From the IMG/VR virus record IMGVR_UViG_3300027974_000084, positions 1-35,195 of that record: a DNA stretch of 35,195 nucleotides; one strand, written 5' to 3'. Shown in pieces: positions 29,393 through 35,195 of this stretch. Below the pieces are notes generated by a model. It ran no database searches. It was not told where the DNA came from and was given only the letters and a program-made list of their open reading frames with translations. Made by a program: the position numbers and the translations under genes. Each line of letters starts with the position of its first letter. The stretch's first letter is position 1. Source of the DNA: a virus.

Positions 29393-30062
29393 TATCCTTA
29401 TTTTGAATATTATCTAAATGATGGTCATATTCACCTATTTCAGAAACTTTAGGTCTGTTTCTAAGTAATGGAACAATTTCCCTATAAACATTGTATGGTC
29501 TAAACTCAAGGTGACCATCCATACCCACATCCATTCTTTGACCTTTACTAAGTTTTAAATTGTTTGGTAAGTGGCAGTGACCGTGTAAGTGCATTACACC
29601 TTTACCAAGACCATCCCATGAACTTATAGGGTAGTGCATCAAACGGAACTTAAACTGTCCCATTTCAAGTGTATTGTAGTGAGAAACAGATTTAAATAAA
29701 CCCTGACATCCATCTCTATTGTTTTCGATGTGGTGGTCGTGGTTTCCTAACACTAAGTGAATATTTTTACATATGATTCTATCCCAAAATTCACGTATTT
29801 GTTCGTTTCCACCAAAAGACCAGTCACCAAGGTGAATTAACATATCATCTTGACCAACAACTTCATTAATGTTATTAACAATTGAGGCATTCATTTTTTC
29901 TATTGTGGAAAAGTCACGAGTTTGAGACACAGGAATTTCACCTGATGGTGTTCTCCAACTGGTTACACCCCTACATATATTCTTGTGAGAATAGTGGGTG
30001 TCAGAAGTAATCCATACATTAACTTCTGGGATATTTTTGGTATCTACAGGTACTTTTATCAT
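29385..30062 (-). CDS. Calcineurin-like metallophosphoesterase (second copy, different subfamily)
   Basis: A 225-residue enzyme: WITSDTHYSHKNI at 17-29, DDMLIHLGDWSFGG at about 72-85, VLGNHDHHIEN near 104, RLMHYPISSW near 138, LHGHCHLPNN near 155, and a MDVGMDGH end typical of the YfcE/UDP-DAGP-like phage phosphoesterases. It differs clearly from the enzyme at 7876 (MPPED-like), so the phage carries two distinct ones. A TATCTTTG box sits 4 nt before the ATG but without a clear -33 TTG. Confidence 0.85.
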   Translation of the reverse strand: MIKVPVDTKNIPEVNVWITSDTHYSHKNICRGVTSWRTPSGEIPVSQTRDFSTIEKMNASIVNNINEVVGQDDMLIHLGDWSFGGNEQIREFWDRIICKNIHLVLGNHDHHIENNRDGCQGLFKSVSHYNTLEMGQFKFRLMHYPISSWDGLGKGVMHLHGHCHLPNNLKLSKGQRMDVGMDGHLEFRPYNVYREIVPLLRNRPKVSEIGEYDHHLDNIQNKDNG

Positions 30063-30078
30063 ACGACAAAGATAAGAA

Positions 30079-30333
30079 TTATTCTGTAATTAAAAAAATG
30101 GGATTTTGGTCTCCAGCGAATAAACCTAAAATATTGTATTCGTAGAATTCAACTGCTTCGAGTGGAGTCATTCCGTCTCGGTCTTCAAGAATCTGAAGAA
30201 CTTTGTTTTTGGAGTATAGGATTCTCGGTCCGTTGCCGAATTCCTCAACAATTCCAATAATTGCGTCATTAAGACCGTCTAATAATACGGCCCCTTCAGC
30301 TTGTTCGTTAATATCGTCGATTGAAATTGTCAT
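30079..30333 (-). CDS. Conserved small phage protein, 84 aa
   Basis: An 84-residue acidic protein (MTISIDDINEQAEGAVLLDG) with the order DAIIGIVEEFGNGPRILYSK, a DGMTPLEAVEFYEYNILG helix and FAGDQNPIFLITE. I associate this pattern with small uncharacterised phage proteins. It is the first gene of the - strand metabolic operon, 16 nt upstream of the metallophosphoesterase. Confidence 0.65.
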   Translation of the reverse strand: MTISIDDINEQAEGAVLLDGLNDAIIGIVEEFGNGPRILYSKNKVLQILEDRDGMTPLEAVEFYEYNILGLFAGDQNPIFLITE

Positions 30334-30357
30334 AAAAAAAATAGGGAGAAATCCAAA

Positions 30358-30483
30358 ATGAAGGCGATAAGTAAATTACCAAGATACTATCAAAATGAAG
30401 TTGGACCTCCCCCTAATCAAAATAATAGAATTCCTTCTGCAATAAGTCAAACTAAAAAAAGAAGAATTTCAAACTATTTATAA
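30358..30483 (+). CDS. Possible 41-residue basic peptide
   Basis: An ATG at 30358, preceded by a GGGAG ribosome-binding-like stretch, opens 41 codons (MKAISKLPRYYQNEVG, PPPNQNN, QTKKRRISNYL). The product is basic and Asn/Pro-rich. The stop lies inside the TATTTATA element of the next gene. The frame is clean and its composition looks coding, but the size makes it uncertain. Confidence 0.4.
   Translation: MKAISKLPRYYQNEVGPPPNQNNRIPSAISQTKKRRISNYL
30475..30482 (+). promoter_or_regulatory. Candidate late promoter element TATTTATA
   Basis: ACTATTTATAAT, 14 nt before the ATG at 30497. Confidence 0.5.
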
Positions 30484-30496
30484 TAAAAATATTATT

Positions 30497-32062
30497 ATGA
30501 GAGGTTATTTTGGATTAGGTCAATTATCTGCAACTGAGAAGTCAGATATATTAGACCAACATAAAAGTGTATATAACGGTTACCAAACAATGCAACCGCA
30601 AGTATCAAATACTCAACCATTAACTGTATATGATTTTGCTGGAGACAAAGAAGGATTAGTGGTTAATAATAAAGGTGAGGTTAAGAAATATACAAACATG
30701 GGAATTAACGAACAAGTTTCTAAAAAATCTATGTGTGAGTGTGGTGGAGAAATGTACGAAGGTGAATGTATGGAATGTGGTTATAAAGATGGCATGTCAG
30801 AAGAAGATGATTCTGATTGGGATGCAACTTTAATGGATGGATTAGAAGAAGAGACAGGTCATTTAGATGACATTTATAAAGTTAAAGACCTTAACTTAAA
30901 ACATGGCGATTTTGACTATGTTGAAGGTGGTGGTAATGATGTAGATACATTTGAAGGAATGTACAAAAATTTATATCGAGAAGACGAATCAGATGATTTT
31001 GTAAATTATAATGATAATTTTGAAGACCCTGATAATGAAGATGACGGATTTGAAGATTTAAATAGTGCAGAAATGGGTGAAGATGAAACAGACGACAAAC
31101 CGTACGAAAAAGGTAAATTTGGAATGAAAGCTTCTCGTGCAAGAGCTAGCTTTGAACCAACTCCAAAAGAAAAAGACATTTTAGCAAAACTTTTTGGTCA
31201 ATATGGCGATGATATTCCACCAATTGTTATTAGATACTTAAGAAAATTACCAAGAAAAGTTTTTACAAAAAGATTAGTTGACCTTGGGTTAGTTGACCTT
31301 GAGAAATCAAGTAATGGCGAAATAGACGAATTAGGTACTCATGAATTAGAAAAAGGTAGAAAATACAGATATAGTACACCAAGTTTTGAGGATGAAATTG
31401 AATTTGATGATGAACATGAGGATAAAAATCATGGAGAAAAAATGTATCATTTTAAAGGTAAAGATTCAATGTCTCATTTAATGCCAGGAAAACATATTGA
31501 GAGATTTGTTGATAACTTAGATGAACAAGGTGGAAATTCTTATGACATGGATGTTGATGATGTTGAACCAGCTTACGATTTTGAATCAAACGGGCCAGAT
31601 TCAGTTTATCCTGTAAATGAAGATGGAGAATGTGAAGAATGTTGGGAACCAATGGAATCAGCTTGGGCAGATGAAATTGATGAAGTAGATATTTCAGGTT
31701 CTCAGGGTGTTTATAGTGATATGGACCCAGCATTTGATTTTGATAGTGAAGGGCCAGGTAAAGCGGGACCTTATCAAGAATTTTCATATGAAGGTGAAAC
31801 TGACGAACAATATTTACCAGCACATGCGTGGAAAAAGATGAAAAGACAACAAGATGCTAAAGATAAGGGAGAAGATTTTGACGATGATGAATTTGACCCA
31901 TCAGATTACGAAGGTTTAGATGCGATGAGTTCATGGGAAGATATTAAGTCTCATTTTGGTGATACTGATTGGAGTGAAATTGATGAAGACTTACAAGAGT
32001 CATTTCAAACTCAGAAAAACAAAATCATGGAAATGTTTAACAGATTTAACAAATACAATTAA
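30497..32062 (+). CDS. Large acidic probable virion protein with Cys knuckle, 521 aa
   Basis: A 521-residue, very Asp/Glu-rich protein. Its N-terminus (QLSATEKSDILDQHKSVYNG) is a different targeting-like segment, and YTNMGINEQ (I-N-E at 70-72) offers a prohead-protease-type site. Residues 80-94 hold a possible zinc knuckle (C-x-C-G-G, C-x-E-C-G). A basic central part about 200-275 (AKLFGQYGDDIPP, RYLRKLPRKVFTKRL) resembles a small folded domain. Two acidic repeats share the pattern PA(Y/F)DF(E/D)S-x-GP. The end is basic (NKIMEMFNRFNKYN). A scaffold, core or DNA-mimic role is possible; none is proven. Late-type promoter and terminator bracket it. Confidence 0.6.
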   Translation: MRGYFGLGQLSATEKSDILDQHKSVYNGYQTMQPQVSNTQPLTVYDFAGDKEGLVVNNKGEVKKYTNMGINEQVSKKSMCECGGEMYEGECMECGYKDGMSEEDDSDWDATLMDGLEEETGHLDDIYKVKDLNLKHGDFDYVEGGGNDVDTFEGMYKNLYREDESDDFVNYNDNFEDPDNEDDGFEDLNSAEMGEDETDDKPYEKGKFGMKASRARASFEPTPKEKDILAKLFGQYGDDIPPIVIRYLRKLPRKVFTKRLVDLGLVDLEKSSNGEIDELGTHELEKGRKYRYSTPSFEDEIEFDDEHEDKNHGEKMYHFKGKDSMSHLMPGKHIERFVDNLDEQGGNSYDMDVDDVEPAYDFESNGPDSVYPVNEDGECEECWEPMESAWADEIDEVDISGSQGVYSDMDPAFDFDSEGPGKAGPYQEFSYEGETDEQYLPAHAWKKMKRQQDAKDKGEDFDDDEFDPSDYEGLDAMSSWEDIKSHFGDTDWSEIDEDLQESFQTQKNKIMEMFNRFNKYN

Positions 32063-32066
32063 TAAC

Positions 32067-32094
32067 AAACCCCTCTTAACGGAGGGGTTTTTTT
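32067..32094. terminator. Bidirectional intrinsic terminator
   Basis: AAACCCCTC (32067-32075), loop TTAACG, GAGGGGTTT (32082-32090), then T. It separates the acidic protein gene from the convergent glycosyltransferase gene. Confidence 0.9.
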
Positions 32095-33253
32095 ATAGGA
32101 TATCTTTAATTCTATCGTAAATAAATTCATTTTTTAATTCTGCCCACGAATATTCTATAAATTTGCCATCATTAACAAACTTAAATAGGTCTCGGCTTAA
32201 TGGGTTAAAAGAATTTATTATTTTTTTAATTTCATTAACGCAGTACATCTTTTGAAAATTCTCAAGAGTATTCTCCTCTATTAAAATATCATAATATTTT
32301 GATGTTGGCAATAGAATATCAAATTGATTATTTTCCTCACAATGCACGTTTAAACTAAATGTCGATTCAACTTTGTTATAGTCTAATGTTATTGTGTATT
32401 TTTTTGAAAAATTTCGGCTAATTTTTTGACTTTGAATTAATTTAATATTTTTTGGTAGTTCTCCGTCATATTCAATCAAACTATATTTTCTTTTGGTTTC
32501 GTCGGTCGTTAAAGAAATTAAATTATCCCAACAATATTTTATGTATGATTCTGAAATTTCAGGATTTAATAATGATAATTTTTCTTTGGTTTTATCCATT
32601 GATGAAAAATGTGAAAAGTGATACCCAGAATCAATAATCTCATACAATTGAGAATGTATGTCATTTCGAATAAAATAAAGCTTAAAAAAATGTGGTAGGG
32701 TTGTTATTATACTTGTAAATAATAGACAACAAGTACCCAAATGAGGTTTGGTATTAATATAGTCTTTGGACCATTGGAAATTTTTTTGTCGTAAAATGAC
32801 AGGGTTAAATTTTAGTTTATTTAAAATGATATGATAATCAGATAAATTTGGAATTTCATCAACATCAGATATTAATATTAAATCTTCAAAAGATAAGTCA
32901 GTTGACAGCAAATAATTTTTTAAATTATTTAATTGGGTAAGTTGTATATTATCTCTGTTTATTGATAATGTAAAATTACTACCACATCTGGCCTTTTTCA
33001 ATTCATCATGTAGAGATGAAATGGTATCTGAAGTAATATTTGAAGTCGGTAAATATGTAATTTTATCCTTCCAATTTTCAAATAAGTTTTGATTTTCCAA
33101 AAAGAAAAGAGGTTTTAAATTTCCTAAAAAATCAATGTTTGACTCCATAATGATAAAATGGTCAACATATTCGTTTAATTCGGTAAGTCTAAACAATAAC
33201 ATGTCTATTTCATCATAAAAAAATATGGTATCGATTATTTTATGTTTTTTCAT
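32093..33253 (-). CDS. Glycosyltransferase family 17-like protein
   Basis: A 386-residue protein. The first 150 residues follow the GT17 (beta-1,4-mannosyl-glycoprotein N-acetylglucosaminyltransferase-like) order: KIIDTIFFYDEIDMLLFRLT, ELNEYVDHFIIMESNIDF, GNLKPLFFLEN, a KITYLP strand, and DLILISDVDEIPNLSDY with a DxD-type metal and sugar-nucleotide site. The C-terminal 150 residues are strand-rich and may be an extra domain (SKKYTITLDYNKVESTF, FSLNVHCEENNQFDIL). It may glycosylate a host or virion component. No signal peptide. Confidence 0.75.
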   Translation of the reverse strand: MKKHKIIDTIFFYDEIDMLLFRLTELNEYVDHFIIMESNIDFLGNLKPLFFLENQNLFENWKDKITYLPTSNITSDTISSLHDELKKARCGSNFTLSINRDNIQLTQLNNLKNYLLSTDLSFEDLILISDVDEIPNLSDYHIILNKLKFNPVILRQKNFQWSKDYINTKPHLGTCCLLFTSIITTLPHFFKLYFIRNDIHSQLYEIIDSGYHFSHFSSMDKTKEKLSLLNPEISESYIKYCWDNLISLTTDETKRKYSLIEYDGELPKNIKLIQSQKISRNFSKKYTITLDYNKVESTFSLNVHCEENNQFDILLPTSKYYDILIEENTLENFQKMYCVNEIKKIINSFNPLSRDLFKFVNDGKFIEYSWAELKNEFIYDRIKDIL

Positions 33254-33322
33254 TAATTTAAAAATTTCTATTGAATATCGGATTTTGTTTATCTATAATT
33301 AAAGATATAAAATTAATTCAAA

Positions 33323-33922
33323 ATGTCATCACCAAACTATTTTTTAGCAGAACAAAGAACAAATGTAAATCATTTGAACTACTATTATTTCACTAACGCA
33401 TTTACTCCTGAAGAGATTGTGAAAATCATTGATATTGGTGAAAGCCAAGTAAAACAGTCAGGAACTACCGTAAGTAACGAATTGGGGTCAACAGTTAGTG
33501 ACTATAGACTTAGCGAAATTTCGTGGATTAACGATATCCCCGAAGCACAATGGATTTATGAAAAATTAGCACATTACGCAAAAATTGCAAATAAAGAAAT
33601 GTGGAATTTTGACCTTTGGGATTATTACGATAGTCTACAGTATACTAAGTATTACGGAAATGGTGGTCATTACGACTGGCACGCTGATTTAGGAGCGGGA
33701 ATTTCAAATAGAAAACTATCTTGTGTTTTACAATTATCAACACCCGAAGAGTATGAAGGTGGTGACTTAGAAATGAATCCAGGAGGTGGAGTAATTTCAG
33801 TTCCAAAAGGATTAGGGACACTTTGTTTCTTTCCTTCATTTTTATTACATCGAGTAACCCCATTAACCTCAGGTGTAAGAAAATCATTAGTAACTTGGAT
33901 TGCAGGTGCTAATTTTAGATAA
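33323..33922 (+). CDS. 2OG-Fe(II) oxygenase, prolyl-4-hydroxylase / PKHD type
   Basis: A 199-residue protein matching PKHD-type hydroxylases: YYGNGGHYDWHADLG with HxD (His120, Asp122), RKLSCVLQLSTPEEYEGGDLEMNPGG, GTLCFFPSFLLHRVTPLTSGVRKSLVTWI with His176 and the 2-oxoglutarate-binding Arg186. Such enzymes use Fe(II), 2-oxoglutarate and O2 to hydroxylate Pro, Lys, Asn or nucleic-acid bases. The target is unknown. Its stop shares a base with the next ATG (TAATG), so the downstream gene is coupled. Confidence 0.85.
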   Translation: MSSPNYFLAEQRTNVNHLNYYYFTNAFTPEEIVKIIDIGESQVKQSGTTVSNELGSTVSDYRLSEISWINDIPEAQWIYEKLAHYAKIANKEMWNFDLWDYYDSLQYTKYYGNGGHYDWHADLGAGISNRKLSCVLQLSTPEEYEGGDLEMNPGGGVISVPKGLGTLCFFPSFLLHRVTPLTSGVRKSLVTWIAGANFR

Positions 33923-34386
33923 TGGATAGAAAAATTATTACAATCAAAGACTTTAGAGATGTCGCAAGAAATAATGAATATTTCTTGTGGCATTTTTTGC
34001 AAAAAGAACAATATAAAAATTCTATAATGGGTGCATCTATAACAATGTATTCATATTTTGAAAATAGAGAAAACGAAATAAACTATATTAAAACTATAGT
34101 AGACCAATTAGAGATACCATATTATGAATCTTATGTCGAAGACAGTATTGATTTTATACATGGACTTGGTTATCACTATAGTAGATTATGGAATCCCCCA
34201 AAACCTAAAGTTGTTACTAATTCTAATTTTCTTTTTAACCCAGTATTAGTTGGGTTTAAAAAATTTAATAAAGTTTTCAGTACTTTAGATTCATGTTATT
34301 GTACAGAAGGTGTTCTTGAAGTTATTGCATCATTAAATCCTGAGTTTTTATTATCTCTCAGTGTTGAAGAAGAAGACCTGAAATAA
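33922..34386 (+). CDS. Hypothetical protein coupled to the oxygenase, 154 aa
   Basis: A 154-residue protein (MDRKIITIKDFRDVARNNEY) with mixed helices and strands, a WNPPKPKVV segment, two Cys at DSCYC and an acidic tail (LLSLSVEEEDLK). No family is recognised. It is translationally coupled to the oxygenase by TAATG and overlaps the convergent DUF6445-like gene by 36 nt at its 3' end. Confidence 0.6.
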   Translation: MDRKIITIKDFRDVARNNEYFLWHFLQKEQYKNSIMGASITMYSYFENRENEINYIKTIVDQLEIPYYESYVEDSIDFIHGLGYHYSRLWNPPKPKVVTNSNFLFNPVLVGFKKFNKVFSTLDSCYCTEGVLEVIASLNPEFLLSLSVEEEDLK

Positions 34387-34932
34387 TCTTCCATCTTCTT
34401 TATCTTTCCCAAAATAGTCTAATGACACATGATAGTTGTCTGCACGATACATAATTAATCTATTAAAAATATTTCCTACTCTATCAACCATTTCCCATTT
34501 AGTATAATCTTGTGTATCATCACCTGAAGGAGCCGATTCTTTATATCCTGGCTCACTTTCTCTTTTATAATCGTAATTCATCCAACCTGTTTTCTTATGC
34601 CTGAAAATTCCAGTACCTGCACTAACAGGAGCGTCAGGGGTTAAATAACATACGGCTGCCCAATCGGTTGTTGAATCGGCATGAATCCAAGACCTATCTG
34701 CTGCGGTAGTATATTGGAATGACCCTGTATAATCACCTCCCCACCAAGTAATCTCACCAGCAAATGGAAATAAAATATCTCTTAATCTTTTTTTAATACC
34801 ATCATTTAAAAATGACTCAGTTCTTTGACCTGGGTAGTTTCCTCTAACTTTAAATTCTTGTTTAAGGGCAAACTCTCTAACCTCCATTGGGTTAGCGTAA
34901 AAATTGTCGATTGTTAATGAATTAAATCTCAT
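34351..34932 (-). CDS. DUF6445-like 2OG-Fe(II) oxygenase-fold protein
   Basis: A 193-residue protein with the pattern of DUF6445-type proteins: an N-terminal IDNFYANPMEVREFALKQ block, GNYPGQRTES, SWIHADSTTDWAAVCYLTP with HxD (metal site) and TGIFRHKKTG, then NRLIMYRADNYHVSLDYFG with the distal His, and a final FFFNTER. The double-stranded beta helix layout with H-x-D and a distal His suggests an Fe(II)-dependent oxygenase. The target is unknown. With the gene at 33323 this gives two oxygenase-like proteins within 1.6 kb. Confidence 0.7.
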   Translation of the reverse strand: MRFNSLTIDNFYANPMEVREFALKQEFKVRGNYPGQRTESFLNDGIKKRLRDILFPFAGEITWWGGDYTGSFQYTTAADRSWIHADSTTDWAAVCYLTPDAPVSAGTGIFRHKKTGWMNYDYKRESEPGYKESAPSGDDTQDYTKWEMVDRVGNIFNRLIMYRADNYHVSLDYFGKDKEDGRLFQVFFFNTER

Positions 34933-34943
34933 ATATTTTAATT

Positions 34944-34951
34944 TATAAATA
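34944..34951 (-). promoter_or_regulatory. Candidate late promoter element TATTTATA
   Basis: Reverse-strand TTATTTATAAAT, 11 nt before the ATG at 34932. Confidence 0.4.
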
Positions 34952-35048
34952 AATTATAACCATAAATAGAAAAATAAAAATGATAATTATTGATTAATTT
35001 TATGACTTTCGCTATGTTTAAGCATATTTGTTTATAAATTAACTTATT

Positions 35049-35195
35049 ATGGAAATTAAAGAAATTATATCCTACTTCTTAAACCCTAGCACCAATGTTT
35101 TGGATGTTTCGTTTAGAACGATTGAAGATAGTGAAGAAGTATTAAGAACTGACAACATTGATTATACTCATGTTGAAGATTATGGTTTTGACCTT
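35049..35195 (+). CDS. Partial hypothetical protein (N-terminal 49 residues)
   Basis: An ATG at 35049 opens an uninterrupted frame to the window end: MEIKEIISYFLNPSTNVLDV, then SFRTIEDSEEVLRTDNID and THVEDYGFDL. The composition is coding-like, with an acidic helix-strand pattern. No domain can be named from this part. Confidence 0.55.
   Translation, partial: MEIKEIISYFLNPSTNVLDVSFRTIEDSEEVLRTDNIDYTHVEDYGFDL

Noticed and set aside
30067-30074. Reverse-strand TATCTTTG before the metallophosphoesterase as a full promoter
   Set aside because: The -7 box is perfect but there is no TTG 19-20 nt upstream, so I mention it only in the gene entry.

Overview
The window is a strongly AT-rich, densely coded piece of a large tailed-phage genome whose host is most likely a member of the Bacteroidota (flavobacterial type). 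Reasons: a LamG-type fibre protein, a holin-like protein, a GH19 endolysin and a virion-type peptidoglycan hydrolase; phage-style ThyA, T4 Rnl1-like RNA ligase and a polynucleotide-kinase-like protein; tRNA genes; promoters of the Bacteroidota form TTG-N19/20-TAnnTTTG; and exported proteins with signal peptides ending SFSQ, SYGQ or SQGQ. No terminase, portal, capsid or polymerase gene lies in the window, so the phage assignment rests on the gene mix.

Layout. 1-6.3 kb: virion and lysis genes on the + strand (NlpC/P60-like hydrolase, LamG fibre, holin candidate, PD-(D/E)XK-like protein), interrupted at 1.8-2.8 kb by an RNA region with three promoters of identical geometry, small structured RNAs and an odd tRNA-Phe. 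6.3-12.2 kb: mostly - strand small genes, a cyclic-phosphate-processing receiver-like protein, a metallophosphoesterase, an ImmA/IrrE-like zincin, a GH19 endolysin and a class I-like PPK2. 12.2-18.7 kb: a tight nine-gene + strand cassette of exported and membrane proteins, including a cohesin/dockerin-like protein, a lipoprotein, a CsgG-like protein and a barrel-like protein. 18.7-24.9 kb: more probable virion proteins and a - strand RNA unit with tRNA-Ser(UGA) and a 170-nt tRNA-shaped RNA. 24.9-30.3 kb: a compact - strand metabolic operon (nucleotidyltransferase, ThyA, RNA ligase, kinase, metallophosphoesterase) joined by stop/start overlaps. 30.4-35.2 kb: a long acidic protein, a GT17-like glycosyltransferase and two 2OG-Fe(II) oxygenase-like proteins.

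Two layers of organisation stand out. First, a TATTTAT(A) element lies 4-25 nt upstream of many starts, mainly virion, lysis, PPK2 and envelope-cassette genes, and not in front of most of the metabolic operon; I read it as a candidate late promoter. Second, many of the same genes start with a short amphipathic segment ending in L/I/V-x-E, like the capsid-targeting peptides cut by T4-type prohead protease, which would mark their products (possibly PPK2 too) as packaged. The RNA ligase, kinase, receiver-like protein and phosphoesterases look like an RNA-repair toolkit next to unusual tRNAs. The envelope cassette looks like a late programme that remodels the host surface. All functional statements are read from sequence by eye, without database searches.
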